Origin: Eubacterium maltosivorans
GTDB lineage: Bacteria > Bacillota > Clostridia > Eubacteriales > Eubacteriaceae
Direction of reading: 5' to 3'
Assembly: GCF_002441855.2 (NCBI RefSeq)
Contig: NZ_CP029487.1
Span: 310,001-374,000 of the forward strand
DNA length: 64,000 nt
The position numbers were made by a program, and so were the translations under genes. Position 1 is the first letter of the stretch, and every line of letters begins with the position of its first letter. The notes under the pieces were generated by a model. That model did not search any database. It was not told the DNA's origin and saw only the letters and a program-made list of their open reading frames with translations. Shown here piece after piece: positions 52,207-58,924 of the stretch.

Positions 52207-53244
52207 ATGAATACAGCGGGACTTAAAAAGAAAATCAACCAGAAATACTATGCTGTTTTCGCTGGACTGATCCTCGTTTTGGTTTTATCCGGAATTCTGG
52301 CTTTGTGCTTGGGCCGTTACTGGATACCCTTTTTAGATGTGGTTAAGGTGATTCTGTCCAGGGTTTTTCCGATTTCAGGGAGCTGGGACGCCAACACAGA
52401 AAGTGTGGTTATGACCCTTCGGCTGCCGCGTGTAGCGGCAGCTGTCCTGGTCGGCGGCTCTCTGGCTCTTTCCGGTGCAGTTTATCAAGGTGTTTTTCAA
52501 AACCCTCTGGTGGCGCCGGATCTGCTGGGTGTATCCTCCGGGGCCTGCATTGGGGCGGCCCTCGCCATTCTTTTTAGCGTTGGCACCTTTGGTGTGCAGG
52601 TTGGCGCTTTTATCGGCGGCATTATCGCAGTCATGATCACAACTGCTATTCCCAAGGTTATCAAAAATAACTCCAATATGATGCTGGTGCTGGCAGGCAT
52701 CATTGTCACAGGGCTTATGAACTCCATTATGGGGATCATTAAGTACATCGCCGACCCCGAGACACAGCTGGCGGAAATCACCTACTGGCAGATGGGCAGC
52801 ATTGCAAAGGTGCTGCCAAACAGCCTTCTGATGATCTGTCCCGCGGTGCTTATCTCCACAGTGGTATTGATGGCCATGCGATGGCGAATTAACGTGCTGT
52901 CCCTCGGAGAGACAGAGGCAAAAAGCCTGGGGATCACCATCAAAACTACAAGGATGATCGTGATTGTCTGCGCGACACTGCTGACAGCCTGCTCTGTCTG
53001 TATCTGTGGGACCATTGGCTGGGTTGGGCTGGTTGTGCCGCATCTCGGCAGGCTTTTGGTGGGGCCGGATAACATGAAACTGCTGCCAGTCTCCTTTGTG
53101 GTCGGGGGGATCTTTTTGCTGGTGGTGGATACCATCGCCCGAACACTCACAAGCGCCGAGCTGCCCTTGAGCATCTTAACCGGACTGATTGGTGCGCCCT
53201 TCTATTTTTATCTGCTTAAAAAACAAAGGATGAACCTCTCATGA
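52207..53244 (+). CDS. FecCD/BtuC-type ABC permease
   Basis: A 345-residue polytopic protein with about ten helices. Family marks are LRLPRVAAAVLVGGSLALSGAVYQGVFQNPLVAPDLLGVSSGA and the cytoplasmic ATPase-contact loop WVGLVVPHLGRLLVGPDNMKLLP. It imports the ligand delivered by the upstream lipoprotein. The end overlaps the ATPase gene by 4 bp (ATGA). Confidence 0.95.
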   Translation: MNTAGLKKKINQKYYAVFAGLILVLVLSGILALCLGRYWIPFLDVVKVILSRVFPISGSWDANTESVVMTLRLPRVAAAVLVGGSLALSGAVYQGVFQNPLVAPDLLGVSSGACIGAALAILFSVGTFGVQVGAFIGGIIAVMITTAIPKVIKNNSNMMLVLAGIIVTGLMNSIMGIIKYIADPETQLAEITYWQMGSIAKVLPNSLLMICPAVLISTVVLMAMRWRINVLSLGETEAKSLGITIKTTRMIVIVCATLLTACSVCICGTIGWVGLVVPHLGRLLVGPDNMKLLPVSFVVGGIFLLVVDTIARTLTSAELPLSILTGLIGAPFYFYLLKKQRMNLS

Positions 53245-54014
53245 AGCTGGAAGTCAATAATCTTAGTTTTAAATATTTAAACAGCTGTGTTATTTTTGAA
53301 CAAGTGAATTTTGAGCTTGAAAAAGGTCAGATACTGTCAATTTTAGGGCCGAACGGCGCAGGAAAATCGACATTGTTGAATTGTATTGGAAATTTGATCA
53401 CGCCGCAGGAGGGGAAGATAAGGTTGAATGGGGAAGAGGTCGATAAAATGTCCCCCAAAAAGGTAGCTCAGAGAATTGGCTATGTGCCGCAGATTCATGT
53501 TCCCACCTACGAGTATACAGTCAGAGAGTTTGTGGTCATGGGGCGCACTCCCTATCTTGGAAAAATGCGTTCCCCGGGTGACGCCGATTATGAGCAGGTA
53601 GAGCGGGCGCTGGATATGGTCGGCATAAAGCATCTTGTTGAAAAGCCCTACACGCAGATCAGCGGTGGTGAAAGACAGCTGGTAACCATTGCCAGAGCCA
53701 TCGTTCAGGAGCCGGACTTTATCCTTTTGGATGAGCCGACAGCTCACCTGGACTTTGGCAACCAGATTAAGACCATGCGCCTTGTCAAAAAGCTGGCTGA
53801 AAATGGATTTGGTATTATCATGACAACACATAATCCCGATCAGGTTTTTTACACCGGTGGGTTCGTTGCGCTCTTAGACCGGCAGGGAAGACTGCACTGC
53901 GGAGTGCCAGAGGATATTCTCACTGAGCCGTCTCTCACACAGCTCTACCAGGAAAGAGTCTGTGTGTTTTATTCGGATGAGCTGAAACGCAGGGTGTGTA
54001 TATCGGGAATTTAA
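53241..54014 (+). CDS. FecE/BtuD-type ABC ATPase
   Basis: A 257-residue ATPase: Walker A GPNGAGKSTLLNCIGN, Q-loop GYVPQIHVPTYEYTV, signature ISGGERQLVTIARAIVQ, Walker B FILLDEPTAHLDFG, H-loop MTTHNPDQ. It is the last gene of the cobalamin-controlled operon (NifH-like, component 1-like, binding protein, permease, ATPase). A bidirectional terminator separates it from arsR. Confidence 0.96.
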   Translation: MKLEVNNLSFKYLNSCVIFEQVNFELEKGQILSILGPNGAGKSTLLNCIGNLITPQEGKIRLNGEEVDKMSPKKVAQRIGYVPQIHVPTYEYTVREFVVMGRTPYLGKMRSPGDADYEQVERALDMVGIKHLVEKPYTQISGGERQLVTIARAIVQEPDFILLDEPTAHLDFGNQIKTMRLVKKLAENGFGIIMTTHNPDQVFYTGGFVALLDRQGRLHCGVPEDILTEPSLTQLYQERVCVFYSDELKRRVCISGI

Positions 54015-54027
54015 TAGATGAAAGGGT

Positions 54028-54078
54028 TATAAAAAACGCAGCGGGTACTTAGCGACGTGTACCTACTGCGTTTTTATT
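54028..54078. terminator. Bidirectional terminator between ABC ATPase and arsR
   Basis: AAAAACGCAG ... GGTAC ... GTACC ... CTGCGTTTTT stem-loop between convergent genes. Confidence 0.88.
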
Positions 54079-54371
54079 TATTTAAACTGGCCCAAATATT
54101 CCTGGCTCATGGTTTCGGCCGCGGCAATTAAGGTGGCGGTGCTTTTTAAAGCGACATGATAGTGTGTCTGGACACCAACCTTTTCGCTCTCAATAATACC
54201 AGCTTCCTTCAATATTTTTAAATGCTGGGAAAGATTGGGCTGGCTGAACTCAAGGTTCTCTTTCAGCTCACAGACACAATGGGGCTTGTCCAATAAAAAT
54301 TTGACAATTTTCAAACGGATCGGGTGGCCCATTGCTTTTAATATTTTGACGGATAACGCTCCAATATCCAT
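54078..54371 (-). CDS. ArsR/SmtB-family repressor with Cys-x-Cys sensor
   Basis: A 97-residue winged-helix repressor. MGHPIRLKIVKFLLDKPHCVCELKENLEFSQPNLSQHLKILKEAGIIESEKVG is the full core. HCVCEL (Cys32, Cys34) matches the alpha3 site that senses As(III), Cd(II) or other thiophilic ligands; cysteine-based ArsR proteins may also sense polysulfide. It is divergent from a five-gene DGC/lipoyl-carrier operon, with perfect inverted repeats at both promoters. It probably represses itself and that operon until its ligand binds. Confidence 0.93.
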   Translation of the reverse strand: MDIGALSVKILKAMGHPIRLKIVKFLLDKPHCVCELKENLEFSQPNLSQHLKILKEAGIIESEKVGVQTHYHVALKSTATLIAAAETMSQEYLGQFK

Positions 54372-54390
54372 ATTAAGCCTCTTTTCTATA

Positions 54391-54416
54391 ATAATATAAT
54401 TGATCTATTATATTAT
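54391..54416. promoter_or_regulatory. Perfect inverted repeat at the arsR promoter
   Basis: ATAATATAAT-TGATCT-ATTATATTAT: 10-bp arms and a 6-bp spacer. The right arm contains a leftward TATAAT (complement of 54407-54412), so a bound ArsR dimer would cover the arsR -10. Confidence 0.75.
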
Positions 54417-54497
54417 GATTATATAGGAAGAACGGCTAAAAGACAAGAGACTTTGTGAATTAATAAAAAAGAGGTCGTTTTTCCCAAATAAAATACC

Positions 54498-54550
54498 TTG
54501 ACTTTCTTCGGTAAAGGTAATATTATAAATATATAATTAAATAATTATAT
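54498..54550 (+). promoter_or_regulatory. Promoter and operator of the DGC/lipoyl-carrier operon
   Basis: TTGACT (54498-54503), a 17-bp spacer, then TATTAT (54521-54526). Immediately downstream is ATATAATT-AAAT-AATTATAT (54531-54550), a perfect 8-bp inverted repeat over the start site, of the same AT-only style as the arsR-side repeat. Confidence 0.8.
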
Positions 54551-54564
54551 AAAGAGGTGCTAAT

Positions 54565-54936
54565 ATGAATGAAGACTTGCCAGGGTTTATAATGTGTGTA
54601 TGTACAGGAAAATGTCCGGGATTTCAGGCAATGGATATTTGGGATTTTATTAATCAAGTGCGTGTGGAGTTGCCGGTAGAGTATGCCATCATTCATCCGC
54701 AGCTGTGTGAGGAGGATGGAGACCGTTTTTGGGCAGATTTTTTAAAAACGCACCAAAAGCTTGTGATTGGCGCCTGCGCGCCGAATATGCAGCGCAAGAT
54801 GTTTAAAGAGGCCTTTAAGGAGGCTGGTCTCGATATTGAAAAAGACGTGCTTATGCTGGATATTCGGGATATGACAAATGAGCAGGCATTTGAAAAGGTT
54901 GAAAAAGCTCTGGATGCCGTGAGACTGGAGGTTTAA
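54565..54936 (+). CDS. HdrA N-terminal-domain-like Fe-S protein
   Basis: A 123-residue stand-alone protein resembling the N-terminal cluster domain of heterodisulfide reductase HdrA. CVCTGKC (Cys11, 13, 17) is followed by PVEYAIIHPQLCEEDGDRF (Cys48), KLVIGACAPNMQRKMFKEAFKEAGLD (Cys71, the GACsPxxxxxxF pattern) and the MLDIRDM segment that matches NIREQ. The FAD-binding part of HdrA is missing. It is probably an electron-transfer or scaffold subunit working with the ferredoxin encoded 2 bp downstream. The identification rests on motif spacing. Confidence 0.7.
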   Translation: MNEDLPGFIMCVCTGKCPGFQAMDIWDFINQVRVELPVEYAIIHPQLCEEDGDRFWADFLKTHQKLVIGACAPNMQRKMFKEAFKEAGLDIEKDVLMLDIRDMTNEQAFEKVEKALDAVRLEV

Positions 54937-54938
54937 GG

Positions 54939-55229
54939 ATGAGTGATACAACATTTATGGGAGTGGAACGAAACCGGATTGACTGGTCACCCCGCATTGA
55001 CTACAGCAAATGTAACGACTGTATGGATTGCATGGATTTCTGTCCGCACCAGGTATTTGAAAAGCAGGTGGGCAGCGCGCATCAGCTGGCGGTAAAAAAT
55101 CCGGATAACTGCGTTGTTTTTTGCCGCGCCTGCGGAAAGACCTGTGGACCTGGCGCCATCACATTTCCGGATAAAGCAGCGGCAACTCAGGCCATTAAAG
55201 CCATGCGCAGGGAGGACAAAGAATCATGA
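54939..55229 (+). CDS. 2x[4Fe-4S] ferredoxin-type protein
   Basis: A 96-residue small Fe-S protein. Cluster 1 is CNDCMDCMDFCP (CX2CX2CX3CP) near residue 25; cluster 2 is CVVFCRACGKTCGPGAI (CX3CX2CX3C) near residue 62. The 27-residue gap between them and the N-terminal NRIDWSPRIDYSK extension are reminiscent of ferredoxins fused to or paired with redox enzymes. It overlaps the DGC-GcvH gene by 4 bp. It is a likely electron donor or acceptor to the lipoyl carrier. Confidence 0.88.
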   Translation: MSDTTFMGVERNRIDWSPRIDYSKCNDCMDCMDFCPHQVFEKQVGSAHQLAVKNPDNCVVFCRACGKTCGPGAITFPDKAAATQAIKAMRREDKES

Positions 55230-56074
55230 AAAAAGATTTTTGTGTGCTTCCCTGTAATGGGCTGGACAAATTTGCCGGCTTACTGACCCGCGAGGTGGCC
55301 CTCAAGCTTTTGGAGGATGGCGACCATGAGCTGATATGCCCGGTGCTGTACCACGCCGCAGAAAAACGTTACCAGAAGGCGCTGGCTGAAAAGCCCCTGC
55401 TGGTCATCGACGGCTGTAATACGAAATGTGCCAGTAAGCTGGCCGCCGAAGGGCATTTAAGAGTGGCGGAACGAATCAACGTGAGCGAGAGCGCAAGGGA
55501 AAGAGGCTTCTCGTTAACAGACTATCTGGAAATGGATGAATCCGTTGAGATTTTTATAAATACACTTATCGAGGGCTTTGAGGAAAAGCCTGACGAGGGT
55601 AAGGCCTCGTCCTTTGAAATGCCGGGTCTGGTCCATTACAAGAAGTTTTCTAAAGGAAAGTTTATTTTTAAAGTGCCTGAAAACTATTATTACTTTAATG
55701 AGAATGATTGCTGGGCGCTTGTTAAAAACGGGATCGCCCGGGTGGGCGTGACGGATTTTATTCAGCAGAACCTGTCCGATATTTTGTTCGTGGATTTTCC
55801 AGAGGTTGGGAGGAAGCTTGAACAGTTTGACGATGTGGGATCAGTGGAGTCTGGAAAATCAATTTTCGAGCTGGTTTCACCGGTCAGCGGTGTGGTTACA
55901 GCCATTAATACAGAACTGGAGCAAGCCCCTGAAATTGTCAACGAAAGCCCCTATGAAGGAGGATGGATTGCAGAAATAAGGCTGACTCACTGGGATGAGG
56001 ACGCCGAAATGCTTATCCGTGATGAGGCGTATTATGAAATCATGAAAAGGAAGGTGGAGGAAATTGAACTCTAG
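55226..56074 (+). CDS. Fusion of a DGC (putative zinc-binding) domain and a GcvH-like lipoyl-carrier domain
   Basis: A 282-residue, two-domain protein. Residues 1-115 are a DGC domain: VLPCNGLDKFAGLLTREVALKL at the start and LLVIDGCNTKCASKLA (DGC motif with Cys64 and Cys68). Residues 150-282 are a glycine-cleavage H-like carrier: WALVKNGIARVGVTDFIQQNLSDILFVDFPEVG, then VGSVESGKSIFELVSPVSG, where Lys211 sits where lipoate attaches in GcvH (ESVKA). No glycine decarboxylase genes are present, so it is not a normal H protein. LplA at 30.7 kb could lipoylate it. The class M sirtuin gene begins about 1 kb downstream. Confidence 0.85.
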   Translation: MKKDFCVLPCNGLDKFAGLLTREVALKLLEDGDHELICPVLYHAAEKRYQKALAEKPLLVIDGCNTKCASKLAAEGHLRVAERINVSESARERGFSLTDYLEMDESVEIFINTLIEGFEEKPDEGKASSFEMPGLVHYKKFSKGKFIFKVPENYYYFNENDCWALVKNGIARVGVTDFIQQNLSDILFVDFPEVGRKLEQFDDVGSVESGKSIFELVSPVSGVVTAINTELEQAPEIVNESPYEGGWIAEIRLTHWDEDAEMLIRDEAYYEIMKRKVEEIEL

Positions 56075-56462
56075 AATAAAGGTTATTCCATGCAGCGGGA
56101 TCGGAAAGGTGCTTGGGCTGATTGCCCGTGAAGCGGCCTTAAAGGTAACTGGTGAATTGCTGCCAGAGGAAACAGAAAGCCTGTGTCTGGCCCATATTGT
56201 TACTGGCGATGATGAGGTGGTTTCGAAGATAGAGGGACAGCCCTGTATTACCATTGACGGCTGCGCTAAATGCTGTGCGCAGAAAAGTGTAGAAGCTGCT
56301 GGAGGAAATATCTGTAATAAGCACCGTGTAGTTGATTTTATGAAATCGCATCGGGGAGAGGAACACGGCACCGGAACCCGTCTGACAGAGGACGGCTGGA
56401 GGTTTGCTGGTGAGCTGGCCGAAGTTATGGCAGAAGAAGCGAAAGCAGAATTGGAGGGATAA
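56064..56462 (+). CDS. DGC-domain protein
   Basis: A 132-residue stand-alone DGC protein; TTG start inside the end of the fusion gene behind GGAGGAAA. It has KVIPCSGIGKVLGLIAREAALKV, CLAHIVTGDDEVV and ITIDGCAKCCAQKSVEAAGG (DGC motif followed by a CC pair). It has the same domain as the N-terminal half of the upstream fusion. The family is annotated as putative zinc-binding, and its function is unknown. Confidence 0.85.
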   Translation: MNSRIKVIPCSGIGKVLGLIAREAALKVTGELLPEETESLCLAHIVTGDDEVVSKIEGQPCITIDGCAKCCAQKSVEAAGGNICNKHRVVDFMKSHRGEEHGTGTRLTEDGWRFAGELAEVMAEEAKAELEG

Positions 56463-56468
56463 CAGGCG

Positions 56469-56867
56469 ATGGGTGAACAGAATATTGGAATAATTGCGTG
56501 CAGCGGCGAGGAATGTCTGGGCGGAACCCTTTCACGTTTGGCAGTCCGCAAAATGATGGAGGAACTGAGACCTGGAAAGGTCAGCACCTTGTGCCTGCCG
56601 TTGTTCATTGCAGGTGGCGAGCAGGAGCGGGCCTTTGCTCAAAACCATCCAACCATATCGGTGGATGGCTGCAGCAGGTGCTGTGCCAGACGCGCCATTG
56701 AAAAATACAGCGGAGCCGTAGCAGGAATGGTCGATGTAGAGACGCTCCTTGGAAAAAAGACGGCGCTGAATGACAGTGTCGTTTCGACAAAAGACTTAAC
56801 TCCTGAACAGCTCGAGCTTGTGAACGAGATAACAAAAGAAATCATCCGGATTTTTGACACATTATGA
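56469..56867 (+). CDS. DGC-domain protein (third copy)
   Basis: A 132-residue protein: IIACSGEECLGGTLSRLAVRKM, CLPLFIAGGEQERAFAQ, ISVDGCSRCCARRAIEKYSG. Compared with its neighbours it has an extra Cys at the N-terminal loop (GEECLGG). Ribosome site GGAGGG, 6 bp after the previous stop. It is the last gene of the ArsR-controlled operon; a terminator follows. Three DGC domains in tandem suggest a hetero-oligomer or diverged duplicates. Confidence 0.85.
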   Translation: MGEQNIGIIACSGEECLGGTLSRLAVRKMMEELRPGKVSTLCLPLFIAGGEQERAFAQNHPTISVDGCSRCCARRAIEKYSGAVAGMVDVETLLGKKTALNDSVVSTKDLTPEQLELVNEITKEIIRIFDTL

Positions 56868-56885
56868 GAATGGACAAACTATTTT

Positions 56886-56938
56886 GTAAAAAGGCTTTTC
56901 ATGATTGGAACAGGATCATGAAAAGTCTTTTTTAATTG
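56886..56938 (+). terminator. Terminator of the DGC/lipoyl-carrier operon
   Basis: AGGCTTTTCATGAT / ATCATGAAAAGTCTT stem with a 9-nt loop and T6, separating this operon from the sirtuin operon. Confidence 0.88.
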
Positions 56939-56993
56939 GTCTTTTAAAATAAATCTTAAGGAAAACTTAAAGGTGGAACACCCATAAATTCCC

Positions 56994-57030
56994 AATGGTT
57001 ACCATTTGGAAACTACCCCACAATATTGTG
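56994..57030. promoter_or_regulatory. Two palindromes upstream of the sirtuin operon
   Basis: AATGGT-T-ACCATT (56994-57006) and CACAATATTGTG (57019-57030) are both perfect and lie 13 bp apart, about 100-130 bp before the sirtuin start. A plausible -10 TATGATATA sits at about 57059-57067. The regulator is unknown; neither palindrome matches the AT-only ArsR repeats. Confidence 0.55.
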
Positions 57031-57126
57031 CCTTCTTCACAGTAGCACAGTCTTGTTTTATGATATAGGCATGAAAAGAAATCAGCGAAAATGAATAATT
57101 ATAAAACATGAAACGAGGTGAGCATA

Positions 57127-58023
57127 TTGTTTTTCAGCAATAGGATGAGAAAAGAAAATGACGAAGCGCGAAAAATCTGCTGGCTGAGAAACGCCATTGA
57201 AACAGCGGACGCTGTGCTGATCGGCGCAGGAGCCGGTTTGTCGGCCTCTGCGGGGATAGCCTATTCAGGGGAGCGCTTTGAAAAGCTTTTCCCGGATTTT
57301 ATAAAGGCTTATCATTTTCCGGATATGTATTCAGCAGGGTTTTATCCTTACGATACACCCGAAGAACATTGGGGATACTGGAGCCGGTATATTTACCATA
57401 ATCGCTATGAAGAACATGATCGCGGGCCTTATGAAACTCTTCTTAAGCTTGTTGGACACAGAGATTATTTTGTGATTACAACAAATGTGGATCATCAGTT
57501 CCAACTGTCAGGCTTTGATAAGAAAAGGCTGTTTTATACCCAGGGGGACTATGGCCTATGGCAGTGTTCAAAACCCTGTTGTGATAAAACCTGGGACAAC
57601 GAGGCCGCAGTTAAGAGAATGGTTGCCGAGCAGAGGAACCGCAGGGTTCCATCCTGGCTTGTGCCACGCTGTCCTGTGTGCGGCGCGCCAATAATGATGA
57701 ATCTCCGCTGCGATAACACATTTGTCCAGGATAAGGGCTGGTACGCGGCTCACAGCCGATATGAGGATTTTATCCGGCGCCATAAAAACATGAAGCTCTT
57801 ATTTTTAGAACTGGGGGTTGGTGGTAATACGCCAGTGATTATTAAGTATCCATTTTGGCGGATGGCTGCAGCAAACCCAAAAGCGTCCTACGCCTGTATC
57901 AATTTAGGCGAGGCTGTCTGTCCTCAGGATATCGCAAAGCAGTCTGTCTGTATCGATGGTGATATTGGAAAAGTGCTTATGGAAGTTAAAAACTGCAGTG
58001 GTATGGACATTGAGGCGGTATGA
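57127..58023 (+). CDS. Class M (SirTM-type) sirtuin, protein ADP-ribosyltransferase candidate
   Basis: A 298-residue NAD-dependent enzyme. AVLIGAGAGLSASAG is the Rossmann NAD loop, TTNVDHQF the conserved N/D (Asn120, Asp122), and TQGDYGLWQC carries Gln139 where deacetylase sirtuins have the catalytic His, as in SirTM. Zinc ligands are Cys147, Cys151 or Cys152, and CPVC (182-185). SirTM enzymes ADP-ribosylate lipoylated GcvH-L and have little deacylase activity. I start at TTG 57127, 6 bp behind GAGGTGA; GTG 57118 overlaps that site and ATG 57145 is possible. It heads a six-gene operon. No macrodomain partner is visible. Confidence 0.88.
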   Translation: MFFSNRMRKENDEARKICWLRNAIETADAVLIGAGAGLSASAGIAYSGERFEKLFPDFIKAYHFPDMYSAGFYPYDTPEEHWGYWSRYIYHNRYEEHDRGPYETLLKLVGHRDYFVITTNVDHQFQLSGFDKKRLFYTQGDYGLWQCSKPCCDKTWDNEAAVKRMVAEQRNRRVPSWLVPRCPVCGAPIMMNLRCDNTFVQDKGWYAAHSRYEDFIRRHKNMKLLFLELGVGGNTPVIIKYPFWRMAAANPKASYACINLGEAVCPQDIAKQSVCIDGDIGKVLMEVKNCSGMDIEAV

Positions 58024-58061
58024 GCGCTAGCGTGTTAAAGAAAAAAAGTAAGGAGTAGACA

Positions 58062-58907
58062 ATGAAAAAAATAACAGGATTATTTGTGTGCGTTTTGATT
58101 GCGGGTTTGGTTTTGGCCGGCTGTTTCGGTCGGGGAGGCGGAGATCAGGGGGGAGAAGCCCCGCTTAAGGTCGCCATGGATCTGAAGTTTCCACCTTTTA
58201 CAGAAATGGACGAAAAGGGTAATCCCAAGGGGATAGAAGTGGATATCGCCAACGCCTTCGGCGATTACATCGGACGTGAGGTCGAGATTGTCAATACAGA
58301 TTTTTCCATGCTTATTCCAGCATTGGAAACCGGAGAAGCGGATATTGTCATCTGCGATATGACTGTCAATGAGGAGCGCAAAGAAGTGGTTGATTTTTCA
58401 GAGCCTTATCTGTATGGCCGCACTCTGGCACTGATGCGCAAGGATTTTGCAAGACAGAACAATATTACAGATGAGATGAAACCAGAAGACTTCTTTTCCA
58501 TCAAGGACGCCAGGTATGTTGGGCTGGCGGGGACGATCTCCGTATCAGTTCCCCAGAGCTATGGCGTACCAGTTGAAGAAATTACAGATGTGGCCAGCGG
58601 ATTGATGGAGATAAATAACGGAACGGCTGATGTGATGGTGGGAGCAAATACAATCATTGGTAATCACTATGCTTATCCGGATACCACTCAAATTTACTGG
58701 GGCATTGAAGAATACAGCCAGTCTGCGATGGCGGTTAAAAAGGGCAACACCGAGCTGCTGAACCAGGCCAATGCATTTGTAAAAACCATGTACGAGGACA
58801 AAGGATTTTACAAAGCAGCCGGTGATAAATACGATGAGGAAATCCATCATTATTTAAAGGACGACAGCCTGGGCATTGATTTTATCATTTATCCGCCGCA
58901 GCAATAG
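58062..58907 (+). CDS. Amino-acid-type ABC substrate-binding lipoprotein (sirtuin operon)
   Basis: A 281-residue protein with signal peptide KKITGLFVCVLIAGLVLAGCFG and lipobox LAGC. The SBP type 3 domain has KVAMDLKFPPFTEMDEKGNPKGIEVDIANAFGDYIG, ADIVICDMTVNEERKEVVDFSEPY and SVPQSYGV. Canonical amino-acid binders have Arg at the VGxxxGT(S) site; here the segment reads VGLAGTISVSVPQ. The ligand is unknown. It is the second gene of the sirtuin operon, 38 bp after the sirtuin. Confidence 0.92.
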   Translation: MKKITGLFVCVLIAGLVLAGCFGRGGGDQGGEAPLKVAMDLKFPPFTEMDEKGNPKGIEVDIANAFGDYIGREVEIVNTDFSMLIPALETGEADIVICDMTVNEERKEVVDFSEPYLYGRTLALMRKDFARQNNITDEMKPEDFFSIKDARYVGLAGTISVSVPQSYGVPVEEITDVASGLMEINNGTADVMVGANTIIGNHYAYPDTTQIYWGIEEYSQSAMAVKKGNTELLNQANAFVKTMYEDKGFYKAAGDKYDEEIHHYLKDDSLGIDFIIYPPQQ

Positions 58908-58924
58908 GAAAGGATGTGCAGAAT

